Shown here: positions 41,393 through 49,295 of the stretch, one piece after another
Position numbering within the stretch: the stretch's first letter is position 1
Layout of the letters: each line of letters starts with the position of its first letter
From: Komagataeibacter diospyri
GTDB taxonomy: Bacteria; Pseudomonadota; Alphaproteobacteria; Acetobacterales; Acetobacteraceae
Assembly: GCF_006538165.1 (NCBI RefSeq)
Contig: NZ_BDLU01000063.1
Span: forward strand, 62,001-126,000
Length of the DNA: 64,000 bases
Reading direction: 5' to 3'
Made by a program: the position numbers and the translations under genes
Notes under the pieces: model-generated
What the model saw: only the letters and a program-made list of their open reading frames with translations
What the model was told of the DNA's origin: nothing
Database searches by the model: none

Positions 41393-41668
41393 TTACGGGC
41401 GGCCCGGCGTGCGGATCTGCGGTACCTCGATGTCGATTTCCAGCATCGAGACGGAATTGCCGCGGTCCAGCTTTACCTGCACCTTTTCCTGCTCGACAGG
41501 GATATGCCGCTTGATGACTTCCAGGATCTCCGCCTGCAGCTTGGACAGGAGGTCGGATTCATTGCCTTCTCCCGTACGTTCATGCGCCAGCAGGATCTGC
41601 AGCCTGTCGCGGGCAACAGGGGCGGATGTTTTCGTGCCGCGACCAAAAAGGGAACCAAACAAGCTCAT
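41393..41668 (-). CDS. minE: Cell division topological specificity factor MinE
   Basis: MinE stimulates MinD ATPase and drives the pole-to-pole oscillation that keeps division at midcell. The 91-residue protein has the membrane-targeting N-terminus SLFGSLFG, the MinD-binding segment [13 protein letters not shown], and the C-terminal topological domain ([27 protein letters not shown]). Its ATG shares one base with the minD stop (TGATG), so translation is coupled. Last gene of minC-minD-minE, convergent with the GntR gene. Confidence 0.96.
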   Translation of the reverse strand: MSLFGSLFGRGTKTSAPVARDRLQILLAHERTGEGNESDLLSKLQAEILEVIKRHIPVEQEKVQVKLDRGNSVSMLEIDIEVPQIRTPGRP

Positions 41669-42480
41669 CAGCTTTTCCCCTTGAACAGGCGTGCGAACAG
41701 TCCCCTGCGTTCGGTCGGGACCGTGATTTCCAGCTTCTCCCCTTCCAGCCGGCGCGCGGCTTCGGCATAGGCACGGGCAGGCGGGCTGTCGGGACTGCTT
41801 AACGTGACCGGCGCGCCAAGGTTCGACGCACGCAGCACTTCCTCGCTTTCGGGAATGATGCCCAGCAGCGGGATGGACAGGATTTCCAGCACGTCCTCGA
41901 TCCGCAGCATCTCGCCGCGTGCCGCGCGCGCAGGGTCGTAGCGGGTCAGCAGCAGGTGCTTTTCAATCTTGCCGCCGCCCTTCGCCTTTTCGGTCGTGCT
42001 GTCCAGCATGCCGATGATCCGGTCACTGTCGCGCACGGACGACACTTCGGGGTTGGTCACGACAATGGCGTGGTCGGCATGGTACATGGCCAGTTGCGCG
42101 CCGCGTTCGATCCCGGCGGGGCTGTCACAGACCACCCAGTCGAATTTCTCACGCAGTTCCTGCATGACGCGGGCAACGCCTTCGGCCGTCAGGGCGTCCT
42201 TGTCGCGCGTCTGGGACGCGGGCAGGATCGACAGCGTCTCGATGCGCTTGTCACGGATCAGCGCCTGCGACAGCTTGGCGTCGCCCTGGATCACGTTGAT
42301 CAGGTCGAACACGACCCGCCGTTCGGCCCCCATCACGAGGTCGAGGTTGCGCAGGCCGACATCAAAATCGACTACGACGACATTCTGCCCGGTCTGTGCC
42401 AGTGCGGCGCCCAATGCAGCGGTTGAGGTGGTCTTCCCGACGCCTCCCTTGCCGGATGTGACAACCAGCACTTTTGCCAT
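41668..42480 (-). CDS. minD: Septum site-determining protein MinD
   Basis: MinD is a membrane-associated ATPase that recruits MinC and is displaced by MinE. The 270-residue protein has the deviant Walker A KGGVGKTT near the N-terminus, [23 protein letters not shown], and the C-terminal amphipathic membrane helix [10 protein letters not shown]. The ATG at 42480 has AAGGAAG 8 nt upstream and fits the family; a start at 42525 would add 15 residues. minC ends 113 nt upstream. Confidence 0.97.
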   Translation of the reverse strand: MAKVLVVTSGKGGVGKTTSTAALGAALAQTGQNVVVVDFDVGLRNLDLVMGAERRVVFDLINVIQGDAKLSQALIRDKRIETLSILPASQTRDKDALTAEGVARVMQELREKFDWVVCDSPAGIERGAQLAMYHADHAIVVTNPEVSSVRDSDRIIGMLDSTTEKAKGGGKIEKHLLLTRYDPARAARGEMLRIEDVLEILSIPLLGIIPESEEVLRASNLGAPVTLSSPDSPPARAYAEAARRLEGEKLEITVPTERRGLFARLFKGKS

Positions 42481-42593
42481 TGAGGTACTTCCTTGTCCGC
42501 TTTTAGGGGGTGTTTTCTTGTTCATGACCTGATGGATACGGTTGGATGGTTGGCACGCGTAAGGAGCGTGACGGGAGACTGTCGGGTGCCTGC

Positions 42594-43328
42594 CTAGCGT
42601 TTGCGCACGGGAAAGGCAGACGGCACAAGCGGCTGCACCACAAGTGTGTCATTAGTGAGGACGATCTGCGCGGGTTTTTCAACATACTGCGGATCAATTT
42701 CCTCCGCAGTTATGTAATATCCGTCGATCGCCAGCAGTTCCGCCTGCATGGAATGGGCGAATATGCGGGCGTCGGGCTGACCGTTCATGCCCGCGATGGC
42801 GCGGCCGCGCAGCGGACCATAGACATGGATCGACCCGCCGGCCGTTACCTCGGCGCCCGACCCGACGGAGCCTACGATGATGATGTCGCCGTCGGGGTTC
42901 ATGATGACCTGCCCCGAACGGATGGGCTGTTCGATGATCATGGACGACCCGCGTGGCGGCTGGGGCTGTGCGGGAGCAGCGTCATCGGGTATTTCCACGG
43001 CGCCGGATGCACGGCCGCCCATGAACCCCGATGGCCAGTCCCAGCCGGCGCAGGCGGCCCATGAGGCATCGCCGCCTTCTATGCCGATGACGCGGATGCC
43101 GCGCGCGCACAGCGCAGGATAGAGGTCGGCCAGTCCTTCCGTCGTGGCGTCCAGCAGGGACAGGTCAAGGATGACCGGCTTGCCGGCAAAGAATGTGCTT
43201 GAACGCGCGATCTGCGCATCAAGCCCGGCCAGCCAGTCGGCCAGCACGGGTTCAGGCGACAGCACCAGGGCAAGGAACGACCGTCCGCGTGCGCGGATTT
43301 TCGGTGTGGGACGCAGTTCGTCGGGCAA
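42594..43328 (-). CDS. minC: Septum site-determining protein MinC
   Basis: MinC inhibits FtsZ assembly away from midcell. The 244-residue protein has an N-terminal alpha/beta domain and a C-terminal beta-helix domain (PIRSGQVIMNPDGDIIIVGSVGSGAEVTAGGSIHVYGPLRGRAIAG) that dimerises and binds MinD. The frame opens with TTG at 43328, with AGGA 5 nt upstream, and no ATG lies nearby; TTG initiation is thus likely. A Pro/Ala linker near residue 120 separates the domains. Confidence 0.95.
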   Translation of the reverse strand: MPDELRPTPKIRARGRSFLALVLSPEPVLADWLAGLDAQIARSSTFFAGKPVILDLSLLDATTEGLADLYPALCARGIRVIGIEGGDASWAACAGWDWPSGFMGGRASGAVEIPDDAAPAQPQPPRGSSMIIEQPIRSGQVIMNPDGDIIIVGSVGSGAEVTAGGSIHVYGPLRGRAIAGMNGQPDARIFAHSMQAELLAIDGYYITAEEIDPQYVEKPAQIVLTNDTLVVQPLVPSAFPVRKR

Positions 43329-43495
43329 CGTTATCCTGTCCTGTCTGGTGAATGGGACGTGTTGTTTCCAGCTACCGTGCCATGCGGTAACTGTCGAGGG
43401 GCGGATGCCTTATTAACCTGTCATGCATCCATACTTTTCCATGCCTGCGCACTCGGGGCTTGGCGAATGGCGGGACAATGCAATAAAGCGGGAAC

Positions 43496-44164
43496 ATGCG
43501 CATCCTTTACCACCTTCCCCTGTCCCCCTATTCCCGCAAGGTCCGCCTCGTGCTGGGGGAAAAGCGCTTGCCGTTCGAACTCAAGACCGAGCGTGTGTGG
43601 GAACGCCGCCCTGAATACCTTGACCGCAATCCTGCAGGCACGGTGCCCATGCTACAGGAAAGCAACGGGTTGTGCATTCCCGATTCGTGGGTCATCTGCG
43701 AATATCTGGAGGAAGCCTATCCCGACACCCCGCTGCTGGGCCGCACGCTGGCCGAACGGGTGGAGGTGCGCAGGCTGGTGGTCTGGTTCGACGAGAAGTT
43801 CGGGGCAGAAGTGTCGCGCAACCTGCTCAATGAAAAGGTGATGAAGCGTATTTCGGGCAAGGGCAACCCTGATGGCGCTGCCCTGCGCGCGGGGTATGCC
43901 AATATCCGCACCCATCTGTCCTATATCGACTGGCTGGCCGAAACGCGGCAGTGGCTGGCGGGCAACATGCTGTCGATGGCGGATTTCGCCGCAGCCGCCC
44001 ACCTGTCCTGCCTTGATTTCCTTGATGACGTGGACTGGTCGCGCGCACCCGCGGCCAAGGACTGGTACGCCCGCGTCAAGAGCCGCCCGTGTTTCCGTGC
44101 CCTGCTACAGGACCGCATCACCGGTTTCACCCCTCCCGCCCATTACGCGGATCTGGATTTCTAA
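43496..44164 (+). CDS. fzlA: FzlA-like glutathione S-transferase-fold division protein
   Basis: A 222-residue GST-fold protein (thioredoxin-like N domain YHLPLSPYSRKVRLVLGEK, helical C domain). Several features point to FzlA, the FtsZ-binding essential division factor of Caulobacter and other alphaproteobacteria, rather than a catalytic GST: W35 in the VWERRPEY segment, NPAGTVPML, and the conserved C-terminal tail ending HYADLDF. FzlA shapes FtsZ filaments and promotes constriction. It is divergent from minC (167 bp), so two FtsZ-modulating systems adjoin. A plain GST remains possible. Confidence 0.78.
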   Translation: MRILYHLPLSPYSRKVRLVLGEKRLPFELKTERVWERRPEYLDRNPAGTVPMLQESNGLCIPDSWVICEYLEEAYPDTPLLGRTLAERVEVRRLVVWFDEKFGAEVSRNLLNEKVMKRISGKGNPDGAALRAGYANIRTHLSYIDWLAETRQWLAGNMLSMADFAAAAHLSCLDFLDDVDWSRAPAAKDWYARVKSRPCFRALLQDRITGFTPPAHYADLDF

Positions 44165-44168
44165 AGAT

Positions 44169-45401
44169 ATGACAGCACAGACCGCCGGTTTCAGCGCCAT
44201 CGTGCTGGGGGCCGGGGCCGCGGGCCTTATGGCGGCCGCTACGGCAGGGCAGGCGGGCGCGCGGGTGCTGGTGCTGGACCATGCGCCGCATGCGGGCCGC
44301 AAGATCCTGATTTCCGGCGGTGGCCGGTGCAATTTCACCAATATGGATACCGGGGCGGGGCAGTTCCTGTCCGCCAACCCGCATTTCGCCAAATCGGCGC
44401 TGGCGCGGTACACGCCCGCCGATTTCCTGGACATGGTGCAGCGCCATCGCATCCCGTGGCATGAAAAGGCGGCGGGTCAGCTGTTCTGTGACCGTTCGGC
44501 ACGCGACATCGTGGACATGCTGCGGCGCGAATGCGCGGCGGGGCAGGTGGATGTGCGGGTATCGCACCGTATCATCGATGTGACGCGTGACGGGGCCGGG
44601 CATTACCGGGTCGAGACGGATCATGGCATCTTCCATGCGCCCAACCTGATTGTCGCGACCGGCGGCCTGTCAATTCCCAAGCTGGGGGCAACGGGGCTGG
44701 CTCACGACCTTGCGCGCCGGTTCGGGCTGCGCATCGTTCCTCCCGCGCCAGGTCTTGTGCCGCTGACATTCGGCGCGCAGGACCGTGAATGGATGGAACC
44801 GCTGGCCGGGCTGTCGGTCACGGTGGGCATTACCTGCCAGGCCGGGGAAGGGCGGCAGGCGCGTCAGGTCACCTTCCGTGACGGTATGGTCTTTACCCAT
44901 CGTGGCCTGTCGGGGCCTGCCATCCTGCAGGCCTCGTCATACTGGCAGCCGGGACAGGTGCTGGACATCGACCTGCTGCCCGGCATCGATGCCGGCCGCA
45001 GGCTGCTGGAGATCAAGCGCGATCGCCCGCGTGCGGGCGGGGTGGCCATGCTGTCCATGCTGCTGCCGCAGCGCCTGGCCCAGCTTATGGCGCAGGCGCA
45101 CCTGCCTGACGGGCAGCTTGCGGGCATGCCCGATGCGGTGCTGGCCAATGTCGCCAGCGTCCTGTCCAGCTGGCGGCTCAACCCGCATGGCACCGAAGGC
45201 TATGTGAAGGCCGAGGTCACGCGCGGCGGAGTGGATACGGACTGCCTGTCCTCACGCGATATGCAGGCGCGTGACGTGCCAGGCCTGTTCATGGTGGGGG
45301 AAGCGGTGGACGTGACCGGCTGGCTGGGCGGCTACAATTTCCAGTGGGCATGGGCCAGCGGCCATGCGGCGGGGCAGGCGGTGGCGGAACGCGGCGGCTG
45401 A
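44169..45401 (+). CDS. HI0933-type NAD(P)/FAD-dependent oxidoreductase
   Basis: A 410-residue flavoprotein of the HI0933/BaiN-like family (TIGR03862 type). The N-terminal FAD motif is VLGAGAAGLMAAATAGQAGARVLVLD, followed by the family signature GRKILISGGGRCNFTN and, at the C-terminus, EAVDVTGWLGGYNFQWAWASGH that closes the FAD site. Physiological substrates of this family are mostly unknown. It starts 4 nt after the fzlA stop and its stop overlaps the next gene by 1 nt, indicating an operon. Confidence 0.9.
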   Translation: MTAQTAGFSAIVLGAGAAGLMAAATAGQAGARVLVLDHAPHAGRKILISGGGRCNFTNMDTGAGQFLSANPHFAKSALARYTPADFLDMVQRHRIPWHEKAAGQLFCDRSARDIVDMLRRECAAGQVDVRVSHRIIDVTRDGAGHYRVETDHGIFHAPNLIVATGGLSIPKLGATGLAHDLARRFGLRIVPPAPGLVPLTFGAQDREWMEPLAGLSVTVGITCQAGEGRQARQVTFRDGMVFTHRGLSGPAILQASSYWQPGQVLDIDLLPGIDAGRRLLEIKRDRPRAGGVAMLSMLLPQRLAQLMAQAHLPDGQLAGMPDAVLANVASVLSSWRLNPHGTEGYVKAEVTRGGVDTDCLSSRDMQARDVPGLFMVGEAVDVTGWLGGYNFQWAWASGHAAGQAVAERGG

Positions 45402-46777
45402 TGCTGTTCGCGTCACAATCGTTTCTGGTTGTCTTCCTGCCGCTGGTTCTCGGTCTGTATTACGCCGTGGGCGACAGTCGTGCCGCGCGGCAGGGTGTCA
45501 TCATCGCAGCCTCGATGCTGTTCTATGGATTGTGGGACTGGCGTTTCGTGCCGTTCTGGCTTGCGATGATCGGGTTCAGCCAGATGATCGCCATCCTGTG
45601 GGGGCGGACCGGCCGGCGCATCTGGTTGCGGGTGGGGATCGTGGGCAACCTTGCCGTGCTGTTCGGCTTCAAATATGCCGACTGGCTGGTGGGCAGCGTC
45701 CTGCACCGGGCGGGGCTGGATCATGCGGCATGGCCCATCGTGCTGCCGCTGGGGCTGTCTTTTTTCATATTCCAGAAGATATCCTACCTTGTCGATCTGG
45801 GACGTGGGCAGGCGCGGGTGTACCGGCTGGCGGATTTCATGGAATTCGTCACGTTCTTCCCGCAACTCGTGGCTGGTCCCATCGTGCGGCATAACGAACT
45901 TATCCCGCAGTTCGACATCAACCCCCGCAATGCCGCGATGTGGGAAAACCTTGGCCGGGGAGGCCTGCTGCTGCTGATCGGGCTTGGCAAGAAGGTGGGG
46001 CTGGCCGACACGCTGGGCACCATCTGCGCGCCGGTGTTTGATGCAGCCCATGCGGGCCATGTGCCGGGTATGGGGGCGGCGTGGCTGGCGGCGGTGGCCT
46101 ACATGCTGCAGATCTATTTTGATTTTTCGGGTTATTCCGACATGGCCATCGGCATGGCGCTGATGATGGGCATCCGCCTGCCATTCAATTTCAACGCGCC
46201 TTATGCGGCGGTATCGGTGCGGGATTTCTGGCGTCGGTGGCACATGACGCTGTCGCGCTTCCTGCGTGATTACATCTACATCCCGCTGGGTGGAAACCGC
46301 TGCGTGCCGCTGCGGCAGGCCGCCAACGTGATGGTCACCATGTGGCTGGCGGGCGTGTGGCATGGGGCAGGGTGGACCTTTGTCGTGTGGGGCCTGCTGC
46401 ATGGCGCGGCACTGGCGGTGGCCCATGCGTGGGACCGGGCGGGGCAGGCCATGCCGCGCGTGGGCGGGTACGTGCTGACCGTCGGGTTCGTGCTGCTGAC
46501 ATGGGTGGTGTTCCGCGCCGCCGACCTTGCAACGGCAGGACGGATGCTGGGGGCGATGGCGGGACTGCATGGCATAAGCGGGGCCGCCATCCGGCATCCG
46601 GTCGTGCTGGGGCTGGCGGCGTGTATGGCGGTGATTGGTCCCGTGTCACAGCAGGTGGTGCTCGAACGCCTGCGGCCCGCACCGTGGATGGCGGTGGCGG
46701 CAGGTATTGCTTTCGTGCTGCTGGTGTTCCTGATTGGCGGGCGGCCGCCCGAGCCCTTCATCTATTTCCAGTTCTGA
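45401..46777 (+). CDS. MBOAT-family membrane O-acyltransferase (AlgI-like)
   Basis: A 458-residue polytopic membrane protein with about ten or more hydrophobic segments, matching AlgI/DltB-type O-acyltransferases that move acyl groups across the inner membrane onto polysaccharides. Both conserved histidines are present: H281 (WRRWHMTLS) and H321 (GVWHGAGWTF). An AlgJ/AlgX- or DltD-like periplasmic partner is expected but not found nearby. In cellulose-producing acetic acid bacteria polysaccharide acetylation is a plausible role, but this is inference. It overlaps the flavoprotein stop by 1 nt (TGATG). Confidence 0.92.
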   Translation: MLFASQSFLVVFLPLVLGLYYAVGDSRAARQGVIIAASMLFYGLWDWRFVPFWLAMIGFSQMIAILWGRTGRRIWLRVGIVGNLAVLFGFKYADWLVGSVLHRAGLDHAAWPIVLPLGLSFFIFQKISYLVDLGRGQARVYRLADFMEFVTFFPQLVAGPIVRHNELIPQFDINPRNAAMWENLGRGGLLLLIGLGKKVGLADTLGTICAPVFDAAHAGHVPGMGAAWLAAVAYMLQIYFDFSGYSDMAIGMALMMGIRLPFNFNAPYAAVSVRDFWRRWHMTLSRFLRDYIYIPLGGNRCVPLRQAANVMVTMWLAGVWHGAGWTFVVWGLLHGAALAVAHAWDRAGQAMPRVGGYVLTVGFVLLTWVVFRAADLATAGRMLGAMAGLHGISGAAIRHPVVLGLAACMAVIGPVSQQVVLERLRPAPWMAVAAGIAFVLLVFLIGGRPPEPFIYFQF

Positions 46778-46900
46778 CATCGCGTGTCATTGCCGTATGG
46801 GGCATGTATTGTGTCGGGGGTACTGGTATTGAAGGGCAACAGTTCCCAGATTCAGTAATGGTCCGCCACGTGGGGCCGCTATGATTACAGGCAGGAGCAT

Positions 46901-48289
46901 ATGGCAGGCAGGCGTGACAGCATGGATAACGAGCCGGCGGACCTGTTTGGCGCGCCCCCGCCACAGCAGGACAGGCGTGGCCCGGTCCCGTTTCCGGCCC
47001 ATGAATCCAGATCCCCCGCGCGCACCCAGCCACTGGCTGACCGCCTGCGTCCCACCACGCTGGATGAGGTGGTGGGACAGGATCACCTGCTCGGGCCGCA
47101 GGGCAGCCTGCGGCAGATGCTTGCGCGCGGGTCGCTGGCCAGCCTGATCCTGTGGGGCGGGCCGGGTGTGGGCAAGACCACCATCGCGCGTCTGCTGGCC
47201 GATGCGGCGGGCCTGCGCTTCGTGCAGCTTTCGGCGGTGTTTTCCGGTGTGGCTGACCTCAAGCGCGCGTTCGAGGATGCGCGGCGCACAAGTGCGAATG
47301 GCGGCGGCACCTTGCTGTTCGTTGATGAAATCCACCGCTTCAACCGCGCGCAGCAGGACGGTTTCCTGCCGGTGGTGGAAGATGGCACGGTGGTGCTGGT
47401 GGGGGCCACGACGGAAAACCCGTCCTTTGCGCTCAACAGCGCATTGCTGTCACGCTGTCAGGTGCTGGTGCTGCACCGGCTGGATGACGCGGCGATGGAA
47501 AAACTGCTGGAACGCGCCGAAGCAGCGACCGGCATGACCCTGCCGCTGACGCCCGAAGCCCGTGCCACCCTGCGCGCCATGGCGGACGGCGACGGGCGCT
47601 ACCTGCTGAACATGGTCGAGCAGCTTCTGGCCCTGCCACCGCAGAAGGCGCCGCTGGACCCCGGTGGCCTGTCCAGCCTGCTTGCACGTCGCGCGGCACT
47701 GTATGACAAGGACCGGGATGAGCATTACAACCTGATCTCCGCGTTGCATAAATCCATGCGCGGATCGGACCCGGATGCGGCGCTGTACTGGTTCGCCCGC
47801 ATGCTGGAAGGCGGCGAGGACCCGCGCTACATCGCCCGCAGGCTGACCCGTTTCGCCGCCGAGGACGTGGGCATGGCCGACCCGCAGGCCCTGCCGCTGG
47901 CGGTCGCCGCATGGGAGACTTTCGAACGGCTGGGGTCGCCGGAGGGAGAACTGGCGCTTGCGCAGCTTGTGGTGCATCTGGCCACGGCACCCAAGTCCAA
48001 TGCGGTGTACAAAGGCTACAACATGGCCCGCCGTGCGGCACGCGCTACCGGCAGCCTGATGCCCCCGGCCCATATCCTCAACGCGCCGACCACGCTCATG
48101 AAGGATATCGGCTATGGCAAGGGCTATGAATATGACCACGATACGGAAGGTGGCATATCGGGCCAGAATTACTTCCCCGATGGCATGCGCCGCCCGAAAC
48201 TGTACCAGCCCACCGGGCGCGGATATGAACGTGAAGTGGCACGACGACTGGACAGTTGGAACAGAGTGCGCGAAAGCCGTGGGTCATGA
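46901..48289 (+). CDS. rarA: Replication-associated recombination protein A (MgsA/WRNIP1 family)
   Basis: RarA is an AAA+ ATPase acting at stalled replication forks. The 462-residue protein has a disordered N-terminus, then LRPTTLDEVVGQDHLLG, Walker A GGPGVGKTT, Walker B LLFVDEIHRFN, sensor VGATTENPSF and the C-terminal tetramerisation region with APKSNAVYKGYNMA and SGQNYFPDGM. The ATG at 46901 follows AGGAG with short spacing; ATG 46922 is an alternative. Its stop overlaps the next gene by 4 nt (ATGA). Confidence 0.95.
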   Translation: MAGRRDSMDNEPADLFGAPPPQQDRRGPVPFPAHESRSPARTQPLADRLRPTTLDEVVGQDHLLGPQGSLRQMLARGSLASLILWGGPGVGKTTIARLLADAAGLRFVQLSAVFSGVADLKRAFEDARRTSANGGGTLLFVDEIHRFNRAQQDGFLPVVEDGTVVLVGATTENPSFALNSALLSRCQVLVLHRLDDAAMEKLLERAEAATGMTLPLTPEARATLRAMADGDGRYLLNMVEQLLALPPQKAPLDPGGLSSLLARRAALYDKDRDEHYNLISALHKSMRGSDPDAALYWFARMLEGGEDPRYIARRLTRFAAEDVGMADPQALPLAVAAWETFERLGSPEGELALAQLVVHLATAPKSNAVYKGYNMARRAARATGSLMPPAHILNAPTTLMKDIGYGKGYEYDHDTEGGISGQNYFPDGMRRPKLYQPTGRGYEREVARRLDSWNRVRESRGS

Positions 48290-49263
48290 GTGTCGTTACC
48301 CTTACCGTCAGTGATGACGAAGCCGATATCCGCCTCGACCGCTGGTTCCGCAGGCATTACCCCCATCTGACGCAGGGTGCGCTGCAGAAGCTGTGCCGCA
48401 CGGGGCAGGTGCGCGTGGATGGCAAACGCGCCACCGCCGCCACCCGTCTTGAACCGGGGCAGGCCGTGCGCGTGCCGCCCATCCCCAATGCGAACCGTCC
48501 CCCGCCACTGGCGGTCAAGCCGCTGGACGAACGGCAGGTGCGCGAGATCAACAAAATGGTCGTCTATCGTGATGACCATGTGATCGTGCTGAACAAGCCC
48601 GCGGGCATCGCGGTGCAGGGCGGTCCCGGCATCACGCACCATATCGACGCGCTGCTTGATGGCCTGCGCGAAAACCCCGATGACCCGCGGCCGCGTCTGG
48701 TCCACCGTATTGACCGTGATACGTCCGGCCTGCTGCTGGTCGCGCGCACGCCCGGGGTTGCGGCCAAGCTGGCGGCAGCCTTCCGGGGGCGTGACGTGCA
48801 CAAGGTCTACTGGGCGGTGGTCGTGGGCCGCCCCAGCCCTGCCACGGGCATCATTGACCAGCCGCTGACCAAGCTGGGCGCGGGTGCGGGTGCTATCAGC
48901 GTCGTGGCCGAACGCGGTGACGCGGACGCGGTGCATGCCCTGTCGGAATACGAGGTGCTGGATGCGGCAGGGCGCAAGCTGTCGTGGCTGGCGCTGTCAC
49001 CACTGACAGGCCGCACCCATCAGTTGCGCGTGCATTGCGAGGCACTGGGCAACCCCATATTGGGTGATCCGAAATATGGCGGTGACATAGCTCATGTCAC
49101 GGGCTTTACGGATAAGCTACATCTGCATGCCCGCAGGCTGGAACTGCCGCACCCGGCAGGTGGCACGCTGGTGGTCGAGGCGGACCTGCCCCCCCACATG
49201 CGTGAGACATTCCGGCAGATCGGTTTTGTCGCACCCGCCACGGCGCAGCCCCGCCGCAGCTAG
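48286..49263 (+). CDS. rluC: RluA-family 23S rRNA pseudouridine synthase (RluC-like)
   Basis: Converts specific uridines of 23S rRNA to pseudouridine. The 325-residue protein has an N-terminal S4 RNA-binding domain (IRLDRWFRRHYPHLTQGALQKLCRTGQVRVDGKR) and the catalytic domain with VIVLNKPAGIAVQGG and the active-site aspartate in HRIDRDTSGLLL, then GRTHQLRVH. The S4 domain and length fit RluC or RluD; RluC is the better guess. The ATG at 48286 overlaps the rarA stop. Confidence 0.9.
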   Translation: MSVVTLTVSDDEADIRLDRWFRRHYPHLTQGALQKLCRTGQVRVDGKRATAATRLEPGQAVRVPPIPNANRPPPLAVKPLDERQVREINKMVVYRDDHVIVLNKPAGIAVQGGPGITHHIDALLDGLRENPDDPRPRLVHRIDRDTSGLLLVARTPGVAAKLAAAFRGRDVHKVYWAVVVGRPSPATGIIDQPLTKLGAGAGAISVVAERGDADAVHALSEYEVLDAAGRKLSWLALSPLTGRTHQLRVHCEALGNPILGDPKYGGDIAHVTGFTDKLHLHARRLELPHPAGGTLVVEADLPPHMRETFRQIGFVAPATAQPRRS

Positions 49264-49295
49264 CGCGGCCAGAATGGTACAGGACAGGAATTGAA

